64,000 bases of DNA, from the NCBI RefSeq assembly GCF_014648395.1, contig NZ_BMRA01000014.1:62001-126000 (forward strand), given 5' to 3'. Below the pieces are notes generated by a model that saw only the letters and a program-made list of their open reading frames with translations, did no database searches and had not been told where the DNA came from. This DNA is from Micromonospora fulviviridis (GTDB lineage: Bacteria; Actinomycetota; Actinomycetes; Mycobacteriales; Micromonosporaceae). The translations under genes and the position numbers were made by a program. Each line of letters opens with the position of its first letter. Position 1 is the first letter of the stretch. Positions 40,279 to 47,865 of this stretch are shown in pieces.

Positions 40279-42903
40279 TTGGGCGCAGGTCCCGACCCGG
40301 CTCGCGGAACGGCGCCGCAGTCGCGCCGGAGCCCGTCCGAGGACCGGGTGGCGCCGCACCGGCGGCGCTCGCGCTTCCGGTTGCGGGACTGGCGGATGCG
40401 CACCAAGCTCGCCACCGTGCTGGTGCTGCCCTCGGTGGCGTTCCTGGTGCTCGCCGGCGTGCAGACCCGCGGGCTGGTGGGGCAGACCACCGCGCTGAGC
40501 GACTTCGCCCAGCAGGTCGGCATCGGCCGGCAGATCAGCACGGCGGTGGACCGCCTCCAGCAGGAGCGGGACCGCTCCGCCGGGGAGCTGGCCGCGCTGC
40601 GCAAGGCCGGCGGCGGCGCCGACCGGGACGCCGCGGTCGCCGCGCTCAAGCCGCTCCAGGACGCCTCCGACCGGGCGGTGACCGAGCTGCGCGCCGCGGC
40701 CGAGCCCCTCGCCGACGCCGATGCCGCCTGGCGGGTGGCCTATTCCGAGGTGTTGGAGGCATACGACCAGGTCGTCTACATCCGCGCCGCCGTGGCGCCG
40801 GCGGTGCTCTCCAGCGACACCGTGCTGAGCAACTACCACCGGGCCATCGCGGCCCTGCTCAACCTGCTGGCCGAGCCGTCGCCCGGCGACCGCCAGCGGG
40901 CGCTGACCAACGCGGTGCTGCGGTACGTGCAGCTCTCCCGGGTCAAGGAGCTGTCCTCGCGGATCCGGGCCGAGCTCTACGCCGCCGCCCGGGCCGGCCG
41001 GTACGAGGTGGACGACCAGGTCTCCCTGACCGACCTGCGGGCCCAGCAGCTCACCGCGCTGGGCGCGTTCCGGGTGGCGGCGACCGCCGACCAGGTCCGC
41101 CGCTACGACCAGACCTCGGTCGACCCGGCGTTCGTCTCGGCCGCCCGGCTCGAGGAGCAGACCCTGCCCAGCGGGACCGCCGAGCCGGCGCTGCTGCCCG
41201 CGACGCAGTGGTGGGCGGCCAGCGAGCAGCGGCAGGAGCTGCTGCGCCAGCTCGAGAGCGAGGTCCTCGACGACGCCGTACGCCAGGCCGACGACGCCAG
41301 CGCCCGGCAGCTGCGGGACACCCTGCTGGTGGTCGGCGGCATCGTCGGCGTGCTCCTGGTGGCGGTGCTGATCTCGCTGCTGGTCGGCCGGTCGGTGGCC
41401 CGCTCGATGCGGCTGCTGCGCGGCCAGGCGCTGCGGATCGCGCAGGTGGAGCTGCCGCACACCCTGGACCGGCTGCGCGCGGTCGACCGCCCGGTGGGCG
41501 TGATCGACGTGCCGCCGGCGGTGGTCGACTCGCAGGACGAGATCGGCGAGCTGGCCGAGGCGTTCGTGGCGGTGCACCGCAGCGCCGTCGACGTGGCGGT
41601 CGAGCAGGCGATGATGCGGCGCAACGTCAACGCCATGTTCGTCAACCTGGCCCGGCGCAGCCAGGTGCTGGTCGAGCGGCAGCTCGAACTTCTCGACGAG
41701 CTGGAACGCGAGGAGAGCGACCCGGACCAGCTGGAGAACCTGTTCAAGCTCGACCACCTGGCCGCCCGCATGCGCCGCAACGACGAGAGCCTGCTGGTGC
41801 TCGCCGGCACCGAGTCCAGCCGGCGGTGGAACCGGCCGGTCGGCCTCGGCGCGGTGCTGCTGGCGGCCAGCGCGGAGATCGAGCAGTACCAGCGGGTGCG
41901 CCACGACTCCCGGTCCGACCTGCACGTCGTCGGGCACGCGGTGGGTGACCTGGTGCACCTCTTCGCCGAGCTGCTGGAGAACGCCACCGCCTTCTCCCGG
42001 CCGGACACGGTGGTGCGGGTGGTCGCCGGGGCCGAGGGCCCGGGCGCGTACGTGGAGATCGTCGACCAGGGGCTGGGGATGAGCCCGGCCGCGCTGGCCG
42101 AGGCGAACGCGGTGCTGGCCGAGCCGCCGGCGGCCGACGTGGCGGCCTCCGAGCGGATGGGCCTGTTCGTGGTGAGCCACCTGGGTGCCCGGCACGGCGT
42201 GCGGGTGCGGCTGCGGGGCGGCCACGAGGGCCTGGTGGCCCGGGTCCGGATCCCGGCCGAGCTGCTGGCCGCCGCGCCCCCGCCCGCGCTGGACCAGCCG
42301 GCCGCGCCGCGGATGCTGACCAGCCAGGTGGCCGCCGCGTCCCGCCTGGCGCCAGACGCCGGCCCGCTCCGCGCGGCGACCGCCGAGCTGCCGGTGGCCG
42401 GCCGCCGCCCGCTGGCCGCGCCGGCGGAGCTGCCGGTGTCGCCGTTGACGGGGTTGCCGCTCGGCGTGGCGTCGCCCGCCACGGAGTCACCGCTGCCGGG
42501 CCGGCCCGTCGCGGCGCCCGACGGTGGGGCGGCCGTGCCGAGGCCGCGCCCGGTGCCGGGCCGGGCCGAGGACGTGCTCGCCCCGGCGGCCGGGTCGCCG
42601 GCCGGCGGGGGCTGGTTCAGCCGCCAGGGCCCGTCGTCCGCGGTGCTCGGTGTGACACCACCGCCCGCCACGACGCCGGTCACCGGAGGGACCAACGAGC
42701 GGGGCCTGCCGGTACGCGTACCGATGGCCCAGCTCACCGCGGTCACCCGGCCCGCGGGCCCGAACCGGTCCGCGCGCCACGAACCGGACCCGGAGGCGGT
42801 CGGCGGCATGCTCTCCCGCTACTACAACGGGGTACGGCGGGCGGAGGCCGAGGAGACCACCGAGATCTACCTGCCGCGCGACGAAGGAGGACGACGACAG
42901 TGA
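40279..42903 (+). CDS. cvnA: Nitrate/nitrite-sensing-domain sensor kinase-like protein (CvnA-type)
   Basis: An 874-aa protein. TTG 40279 is preferred because GAGGAGGA lies 5 nt upstream. A basic N-terminus (residues 1-39) leads to TM1 (LATVLVLPSVAFLVLAGV) and an extracellular NIT-type helical domain (about 60-345). TM2 (LLVVGGIVGVLLVAVLISLLVG), HAMP, then an ATPase-like domain with N-box LLENATAFSRPD, DQGLGMS and MGLFVVSHLGARHG follow. The C-terminal 250 residues are Pro/Ala-rich and disordered. It is the first component of actinobacterial conservons, coupled by GTGA overlap with cvnB. Confidence 0.9.
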   Translation: MGAGPDPARGTAPQSRRSPSEDRVAPHRRRSRFRLRDWRMRTKLATVLVLPSVAFLVLAGVQTRGLVGQTTALSDFAQQVGIGRQISTAVDRLQQERDRSAGELAALRKAGGGADRDAAVAALKPLQDASDRAVTELRAAAEPLADADAAWRVAYSEVLEAYDQVVYIRAAVAPAVLSSDTVLSNYHRAIAALLNLLAEPSPGDRQRALTNAVLRYVQLSRVKELSSRIRAELYAAARAGRYEVDDQVSLTDLRAQQLTALGAFRVAATADQVRRYDQTSVDPAFVSAARLEEQTLPSGTAEPALLPATQWWAASEQRQELLRQLESEVLDDAVRQADDASARQLRDTLLVVGGIVGVLLVAVLISLLVGRSVARSMRLLRGQALRIAQVELPHTLDRLRAVDRPVGVIDVPPAVVDSQDEIGELAEAFVAVHRSAVDVAVEQAMMRRNVNAMFVNLARRSQVLVERQLELLDELEREESDPDQLENLFKLDHLAARMRRNDESLLVLAGTESSRRWNRPVGLGAVLLAASAEIEQYQRVRHDSRSDLHVVGHAVGDLVHLFAELLENATAFSRPDTVVRVVAGAEGPGAYVEIVDQGLGMSPAALAEANAVLAEPPAADVAASERMGLFVVSHLGARHGVRVRLRGGHEGLVARVRIPAELLAAAPPPALDQPAAPRMLTSQVAAASRLAPDAGPLRAATAELPVAGRRPLAAPAELPVSPLTGLPLGVASPATESPLPGRPVAAPDGGAAVPRPRPVPGRAEDVLAPAAGSPAGGGWFSRQGPSSAVLGVTPPPATTPVTGGTNERGLPVRVPMAQLTAVTRPAGPNRSARHEPDPEAVGGMLSRYYNGVRRAEAEETTEIYLPRDEGGRRQ

Positions 42904-43322
42904 CGACGTTGAGCCAGGAGGCACGGGACCTGAGCTGGCTGGTGAACGCGTTCGCGGAGCGGGTGCCGGGGGTGGCCCACGCCGTGGTGGTCTCCTCCGA
43001 CGGCCTGCTCGTGGCGATCTCCGCGCACCTGCCCCGCGACCACGCGGACAAGCTGGCCGCGGTGACCTCGGGGCTGATGAGCATCACGGCCGGCGCGGCG
43101 CAGATGTTCGACGGTGACGTCGTGAAGCAGACCGTCGTCGAGATGGGCCGGGGCTACTTCCTGGTCATGCAGATCCGGGACGGCTCGATCCTGGCGACGC
43201 TGGCCGGGGCGGACGCCGACATCGGCGTGGTCGGCTACGAGATGGCGCGGCTGGCCAAGCAGGCCGGCGAGATGCTCACCCCGGCGTTGCGGGCGGAACT
43301 CCAGCAGGCGCTGCCCCGCTGA
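42900..43322 (+). CDS. cvnB: Roadblock/LC7-domain protein (CvnB-type)
   Basis: A 140-aa single roadblock domain (about 5-128): LSWLVNAFAERVPGVAHAVVVSSDGLLVAIS, a central strand pair, and a C-terminal helix. In conservons CvnB binds the small GTPase CvnD and acts with CvnC. GTG 42900 overlaps cvnA. Here no cvnC (DUF742) or cvnD (GTPase) gene follows; a strong terminator and then the TnpB-related element come next. Confidence 0.9.
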   Translation: MTTLSQEARDLSWLVNAFAERVPGVAHAVVVSSDGLLVAISAHLPRDHADKLAAVTSGLMSITAGAAQMFDGDVVKQTVVEMGRGYFLVMQIRDGSILATLAGADADIGVVGYEMARLAKQAGEMLTPALRAELQQALPR

Positions 43323-43327
43323 CGGTG

Positions 43328-43366
43328 GGGCAGGCCCGGCCGGCGTCGCGCCGGCCGGGCCTGCCC
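43328..43366 (+). terminator. Strong hairpin terminator after cvnB
   Basis: Perfect 18-bp stem (GGGCAGGCCCGGCCGGCG at 43328-43345 with 43349-43366) and a TCG loop, 5 bp after the cvnB stop. The left end of the mobile element starts 3 bp later. Confidence 0.75.
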
Positions 43367-43368
43367 GC

Positions 43369-43389
43369 CTGAGAGTTGAGTCGTAACTG
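43369..43389 (+). repeat. Left terminal inverted repeat
   Basis: CTGAGAGTTGAGTCGTAACTG. It matches the reverse complement of 45509-45529 at 17 of 21 positions. Confidence 0.7.
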
Positions 43390-43464
43390 GTCGAGGCGCT
43401 GGTTGTAGATCGCGACGGCGCTGATCAGTTGGTCAGTCTGGTCGATGCGGCGACTGATGTACAT
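43371..43464 (-). other. Coding-like remnant on the minus strand at the left end
   Basis: Starting at ATG 43464 the minus strand reads MYISRRIDQTDQLISAVAIY, then NQRLDQLRLNS, before running on through the repeat because the TAG found in the right repeat is CAG here. Low second-position and high third-position GC look like real coding. The last residues LRLNS are the same as the TnpB-related C-terminus because both read through the inverted repeat. It may be a decayed divergent small gene or chance. Confidence 0.35.
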
Positions 43465-43534
43465 GTGAATCGTGGTCGTATGCTGCCGTCTACCGGCACG
43501 GCGCTGTGCACGTGGGTGGAGGTGACGGGAAACG

Positions 43535-45529
43535 TTGACGGCAGAGCGGCCCGGCGCCCGGCGCACGCGGGGCAAGTCGAAGGCGAGGAACTGGCGCCGG
43601 GACAAGGACGCTCCGACCGCGGTGATCCGGCTCGAGGTGGACCTGACCGAGACCGGCCGCCGGCGCCGGGTGTTCGGCATATTCGCCGCCGAGTTCCAAC
43701 TGCGGCGGGCGTTGCAGCGGCAGGCCCGGGCACGGGTGGACGCGTACTGGGCCGCGCACCAGCTGCGCGCCGAGTGGAGCCCGGCCGAGGCGCGCCGCCG
43801 GTTCCGGCTGTCCCGGACCGCGTTTGAGCAGGCCGCATACCAGCACCTCGACGAGTCGGTGTGGCTGCGCCACCATTTGACCAAAGCCTTGGCGATGCAC
43901 TTGGCCGACGAGGTCTGGGAGACGGTCGACCGGCACCTGTTCGCCGACGCCACCGGCCACCGGCATGGCCGGCCGAGGGTCGGCACCTGGTGGGATTCGA
44001 CCCGGATCCCCGGCCGGGCGCGTTCGCACACGAAGCCGCACACGTGGGAGACGTTCCGGCTGGTCGGCTCCCTCGATGGGCACCGCATGGCGTTCCCGCC
44101 CCATGATCCGGAATCCGCGTTGTCGCAGCCGACTGTCCTGCAAGCACCGGAACGACCCGCCGACTCCGCCGGCTGGTGGGCGTACGACGGGCCGCTGGCG
44201 GTGGTATTCACCGGGTGCGGTCAAGACCTGGTCCTGCCGGTCCGGCTGCCGCAGGGTGCCGGACAGCAGAGCCGTCTGGACCACTTTCTCGGCCGACCCG
44301 ACCAATGGCACAAGATCGACCTCGTGCGAATCGAGGACCCGAAAGCGCCCGGCGGGTGGCGCGTCTACGCCCACTTGATGATCCTCGACCAGGGCTGGAC
44401 GAGTCCGGCGGTCGCCACCCGGCGGGCGGCCGCACCGCGGGACCGGGTCGGCGGGGTGGACGGTAACGTGTCCAATCTCTCGGTCGTCTCGATGCCTGCC
44501 GACCCCGGCGTCCCTGGCGGCCTCGTCGCTGGCCAGGTGACCGTCATCCCGAACCAGCGCGCCGCGGCGGAAAAGGCCACAGTCACCGCCCGCCGCCGGC
44601 AGCGGGCCCTGGACCGGTCCCGCCGCAACAGCAACCCCTACCAGTACCGGCTGTCTGTCCGGCAGCAGAAGCGCGCCGCCCGGCGCGCAGGCGCCGGCCT
44701 GCCGGCGAGGAGCGTCGACCTCCCCGGCGGCGCCCGCATATCGGACGCGGCCGGTAGGCCGAGGCAGGCGTACCGCCGCGACACCCTTTCCACCACCTAC
44801 CGGCGCACCCGCGGCCAGCACGCCGCCGACAGTCGCTCCGCGTCGCAGGCGAGACACGCCCGGGCCCGCGACACCGCCCGCAGCATTGTCGCCGTGCACG
44901 GCCCGCACCTAGTCGTCGAGCACACCGACATTCGCGCCTGGGCGCGGCTGTGGGGCCGCGGCATCGCCCTGTTCTCGCCGGGCATGCTCATTACCGCGCT
45001 GAGAGCCGAGTGCGCGGTGGCCGGTGGCCGGCTGCTACGGGCCGGAACCCGGCAGACGGCGCTGTCGCAGCAGTGCCCGTGTGGCCGCCGGGAGAAGAAA
45101 CCCCTCGGCCAGCGCACTCATACCTGCCCGGTCTGCCGGCTGGCCGGGGATAGGGACTTGGTCGCCGCGGCGATGGCCGCCTGCGTCCGTCTCACCCACC
45201 CCGACCAGCCGGCAACCGCTTACATCGATGAAGACTTCCGGGCCGCGCTGGCGGCACGGGTGCAAGGGCAGCAAGAGGCCCTGGCCCGGTCAACCGTGAC
45301 CACCCTGCCCCGGCTCCACCGCCGTGGCACGGCAGGTGCGGCAGCCACCACCCTGGTGGCCTCTGCCGGACGAAAGACCCGACCACGGGACACCCCTGAT
45401 GAGAACGAGCACCTGGTACGCCGGGTGCCACGGCCACGCAGGACCACCCAACCCAAGCAGCCGCACCTGCCTTCGGGCGCAGCTGGGCCGGGCCGTGAGC
45501 CGCAACAGCCGTTGCGGCTCAACTCTTAG
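43535..45529 (+). CDS. TnpB-related RuvC-like nuclease (IS200/IS605 accessory family)
   Basis: 664 aa from TTG 43535, fixed by GGAGGTGA 9 nt upstream. A ~300-residue N-terminal region (basic, helical, then beta-rich) precedes a split RuvC domain: D309 in GGVDGNVSNLSVVS, E462 in LVVEHTDIRAW, and D541 in GDRDLVAAAMA. A zinc-ribbon (CPC at 514-516, CPVC at 531-534) is inserted before the last. This order is that of TnpB and Cas12 ancestors, but ~250 residues longer than ISDra2 TnpB. A Pro/Arg-rich C-terminal tail of ~120 residues ends inside the right repeat. All three acidic residues are present, so the RNA-guided nuclease may be active. Confidence 0.85.
   Translation: MTAERPGARRTRGKSKARNWRRDKDAPTAVIRLEVDLTETGRRRRVFGIFAAEFQLRRALQRQARARVDAYWAAHQLRAEWSPAEARRRFRLSRTAFEQAAYQHLDESVWLRHHLTKALAMHLADEVWETVDRHLFADATGHRHGRPRVGTWWDSTRIPGRARSHTKPHTWETFRLVGSLDGHRMAFPPHDPESALSQPTVLQAPERPADSAGWWAYDGPLAVVFTGCGQDLVLPVRLPQGAGQQSRLDHFLGRPDQWHKIDLVRIEDPKAPGGWRVYAHLMILDQGWTSPAVATRRAAAPRDRVGGVDGNVSNLSVVSMPADPGVPGGLVAGQVTVIPNQRAAAEKATVTARRRQRALDRSRRNSNPYQYRLSVRQQKRAARRAGAGLPARSVDLPGGARISDAAGRPRQAYRRDTLSTTYRRTRGQHAADSRSASQARHARARDTARSIVAVHGPHLVVEHTDIRAWARLWGRGIALFSPGMLITALRAECAVAGGRLLRAGTRQTALSQQCPCGRREKKPLGQRTHTCPVCRLAGDRDLVAAAMAACVRLTHPDQPATAYIDEDFRAALAARVQGQQEALARSTVTTLPRLHRRGTAGAAATTLVASAGRKTRPRDTPDENEHLVRRVPRPRRTTQPKQPHLPSGAAGPGREPQQPLRLNS
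45497..45520 (+). ncRNA. Right-end hairpin, candidate omega-RNA terminus
   Basis: Perfect 10-bp stem GAGCCGCAAC/GTTGCGGCTC with an AGCC loop, immediately inside the right end and within the 3' coding sequence. In TnpB systems the guide RNA scaffold derives from the right end and its 3' part is the flanking DNA. By analogy the guide would begin after 45529, in the GH1 gene. Transcription is not demonstrated. Confidence 0.4.
45509..45529 (-). repeat. Right terminal inverted repeat
   Basis: Inverted copy of the left repeat. It contains both the TnpB-related stop codon (TAG, 45527-45529) and, on the other strand, the TAA stop of the GH1 gene (45528-45526). Confidence 0.7.
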
Positions 45530-47019
45530 AGCCCGTTGCGGCGGATCACGTCGCGGTACCAGTGGGCGCTGCGCTTGAGCACCCGGCGCTGGGTCGGGTA
45601 GTCCACGTAGACCAAGCCCCAGCGCTGCTCGTAGCCCTCGGCCCACTCGAAGTTGTCCAGCAGCGACCAGACGTGGTAGCTCTCCAGCGGCACGCCGTCC
45701 CGGATGGCCCGGTGGGCGGCGGCGAAGTGGTCGCGGAGGAAGTCGATCCGCGCGCTGTCGTCGACGGTGCCGTCCGCGGCGAGGGTGTCGGGGCAGGGCA
45801 GGCCGTTCTCGGTGATGGTGATCGGCACTCGGCCGTAGTCCCGGGTGACCCGGGTCAGGATGTCGTACATCCCCTCGGGGTAGATCTGCTGCCACTCCGC
45901 CTCGGAGGTCGGCCACCTGCGGACCGTGTCGCCCTGGCCGGTGACGTAGATCGGCGTGTAGTACTGCACCGCGAGCAGGTCGACCGGGCTGGAGATGATC
46001 TTCAGGTCGCCGTCCCGCACGCCGCGGACCATCCGGCTCTCGGCGCCCAGGTCGGCCAGCACGTCCTCCGGGTACGCGCCCTTGAAGATCGAGTCCAGGT
46101 AGAGCCGGTTCTCGTAGCCGTCGTACAGCCGGGTCGCGGTGGCCGCCTCGGCGGTGTCGTCGGCGGGGTAGCAGGGGTGCAGGTTGAGCGCCGGCCCGAT
46201 CCGCCCCTCGACGCCTGCGGCGCGCAGCGCGCGGACGGCGAGGCCGTGGGCGAGCTGGAGGTGGTGGGCGACCAGGTACGCCGCCGCCGGGTCCTGCCGG
46301 CCGGGCGCGTGGTGCCCCCAGAGGTAGCCGTTCTGCACCACGGTCTTCGGCTCGTTGACGGTCAGCCAGACCGGCACCCGGTCGCCGAGGGCGCGGAACA
46401 CGGCGTCGGCGTAGTCGGCGAAGCGCTCGGCGGTGTCCCGGTTCTCCCAGCCGCCGGCGTCCTGGAGGGCCTGGGGGAGGTCCCAGTGGAAGAGGGTGGC
46501 CATCGGCGCGATGCCCCGCTCGTGCAGCCCGTCCACCAGTCGCCGGTAGAAGTCCAGGCCGCGCTGGTTGGGCCGGCCGGACCCGTCGGCCTGGATGCGC
46601 GGCCAGGAGATGGAGAACCGGTAGCTGCGCAGCCCGAGGTCGCGCATGAGGTCGAGGTCCTCGGCGTACCGGTGGTAGTGGTCGGCCGCCACGTCGCCGG
46701 TGTCGCCGTTGCGGGTGCGGCCCGGGGTGTGGCTGAAGGTGTCCCAGACGGATTCGCCCCGCCCGTCCTCCTTGGCCGCCCCCTCGATCTGGTAGGCCGA
46801 GGTGGCCGCGCCCCAGCTGAAGCCGGTCGGGAAGCGCAGCGCGCCGTCGGGGTCGGCGTCGCCGTCGTGATCGGGTGTGCCGTCGCAGCCGGCGACGGCG
46901 GTGGTGGACGCGACGGTCCCGGCCGCGGCGGCGCCGACCAGCCCGGTCCGGGCCGCGCCGGCGGCGGTCGCGGAGAGGGCGGCACGGCGGAGCATGCGCC
47001 GTCTGGTGAGTAGCGACAT
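45526..47019 (-). CDS. Secreted GH1 beta-glucosidase (Tat lipoprotein)
   Basis: A 497-aa GH1 enzyme with a twin-arginine signal (TRRRMLRRAAL) ending in lipobox AVAGC (Cys45), so probably anchored outside the membrane. Catalytic Glu are E223 in TVNEPK and E404 in ITENG. It converts cellobiose and short cello-oligosaccharides to glucose. Divergent from the GH48 cellobiohydrolase, with a CebR-like operator over its -10. The two together degrade crystalline cellulose and its product. The stop codon lies in the terminal repeat of the adjacent element, so its last residues may be altered. Confidence 0.92.
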   Translation of the reverse strand: MSLLTRRRMLRRAALSATAAGAARTGLVGAAAAGTVASTTAVAGCDGTPDHDGDADPDGALRFPTGFSWGAATSAYQIEGAAKEDGRGESVWDTFSHTPGRTRNGDTGDVAADHYHRYAEDLDLMRDLGLRSYRFSISWPRIQADGSGRPNQRGLDFYRRLVDGLHERGIAPMATLFHWDLPQALQDAGGWENRDTAERFADYADAVFRALGDRVPVWLTVNEPKTVVQNGYLWGHHAPGRQDPAAAYLVAHHLQLAHGLAVRALRAAGVEGRIGPALNLHPCYPADDTAEAATATRLYDGYENRLYLDSIFKGAYPEDVLADLGAESRMVRGVRDGDLKIISSPVDLLAVQYYTPIYVTGQGDTVRRWPTSEAEWQQIYPEGMYDILTRVTRDYGRVPITITENGLPCPDTLAADGTVDDSARIDFLRDHFAAAHRAIRDGVPLESYHVWSLLDNFEWAEGYEQRWGLVYVDYPTQRRVLKRSAHWYRDVIRRNGL

Positions 47020-47057
47020 GGGCGTTCTCCTCGGAGTGACTGGCCGCCCTGGGGGCC

Positions 47058-47069
47058 GGGAGCGCTCCC
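47058..47069. promoter_or_regulatory. CebR-like operator of the GH1 gene
   Basis: GGGAGCGCTCCC, a perfect 12-bp palindrome matching the core of the actinobacterial CebR box TGGGAGCGCTCCCA. On the minus strand a TATGCT -10 (47075-47070) directly abuts it, so a bound repressor would block transcription of the GH1 gene. Confidence 0.75.
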
Positions 47070-47282
47070 AGCATAGGCCAGGCGCGGCCGGCCGCGTCCC
47101 GCGGGCGGACCGCGGCAGGGGCGCGGCCCGGCCGCCGGGCGGCCGGAGGTGTGGGTGGGCGGGGTGTCGCTCGGGGGCGGGGGCGAGCGGCGAGGGTGGG
47201 GCAGATAGCGAAGAAGGCCGTCCGGGCGGCGCGTCGCGCCTGTCCCGTCGGCCTCTTTTCCCGTCGACAACGGGGGTTTAGT

Positions 47283-47315
47283 GTGGGGACGGGGGAGGGC
47301 AACCCCCGTCCCCAC
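47283..47315. promoter_or_regulatory. Perfect 13-bp hairpin inside the divergent promoter region
   Basis: GTGGGGACGGGGG (47283-47295) pairs with CCCCCGTCCCCAC (47303-47315); loop AGGGCAA. A terminator between divergent genes is unexpected. It may insulate the two promoters or end a small transcript. Confidence 0.5.
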
Positions 47316-47524
47316 CTGTGATGCACACACGCACGTGTGGAATTGGCGTCCGGTCGTGCGTGTCGCGCGGGAGCCGGGCCACGCGAGTGGCTCTGGTTCC
47401 ACCTCCCTCCATGTCGGTGGGTGGATGGCTGACGGCGGCGTCCGGGCTGGCCCGCCGTCAGCCGATGGGGCTGGCGCACCGGGCACACGAGGTCCCCGGC
47501 GATCTTGTACTTGCATCTCCGTCG

Positions 47525-47540
47525 ATGGAAGCGCTCCCAT
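47525..47540. promoter_or_regulatory. CebR-like operator (distal)
   Basis: ATGGAAGCGCTCCCAT. Its reverse complement is identical to the 16-bp operator at 47636-47651. It lies 96 bp upstream of that copy, in inverted orientation. Confidence 0.7.
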
Positions 47541-47635
47541 CGGCGATGCTTGCGACTGTAACGCCCGTCACGGGTTTGTGAAACCCCCTGAACGAGATCG
47601 AAACATTGGCGTGCGTGTCTGTCCTGGCCGTTGTG

Positions 47636-47651
47636 ATGGGAGCGCTTCCAT
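47636..47651. promoter_or_regulatory. CebR-like operator of the GH48 gene
   Basis: ATGGGAGCGCTTCCAT, close to the CebR box with one asymmetric position, ~215 bp before the GH48 start. It is probably downstream of or over the promoter. Confidence 0.72.
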
Positions 47652-47865
47652 GGCACACTCTCAACCGCGACGCGGAGCCAGCTCGCGTGAGTGAGGGCCG
47701 CCGAGGGCACCCGGTAGCACCGGTGCGGCGCCCCGATCCCCCCGGCACGGCCGGGTCGACCACCTTTCCGGGCGCCTCCGTCCCCCCGCGTCCGTCCTCA
47801 TCGACGCGTGGAGGCGCCCCGCCGGGGCTCCGCGTCCCGGCCCGGTCCGAGGAGACACCGCGCAC

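Larger units (their letters stand above)
43369..45529 (+). mobile_element. TIR-bounded TnpB-related element (2161 bp)
   Basis: Bounded by 21-bp imperfect inverted repeats (17 of 21 positions match; core AGAGTTGAG/CTCAACTCT perfect). It holds a single large gene for a TnpB-related RuvC nuclease. There is no tnpA of the Y1 (IS605), serine (IS607) or DDE type. It sits exactly between the cvnB terminator and the 3' end of the GH1 gene, the GH1 stop codon lying inside the right repeat. No target duplication could be identified. Mobilisation, if any, must rely on a transposase elsewhere. Confidence 0.65.
47020..47865. other. 846-bp regulatory region between GH1 and GH48 genes
   Basis: No convincing gene. 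It holds three LacI-family (CebR-like) operators at 47058, 47525 and 47636, a perfect 13-bp hairpin at 47283-47315, and AT-richer promoter-like stretches around 47560-47620. Two separate promoter zones are suggested. Confidence 0.6.

Noticed and set aside
43276..44211. 311-codon minus-strand frame across cvnB end and the element
   Set aside because: Mostly antisense to the TnpB-related gene. Only its internal segment 43371-43464 looks coding-like and is reported separately.
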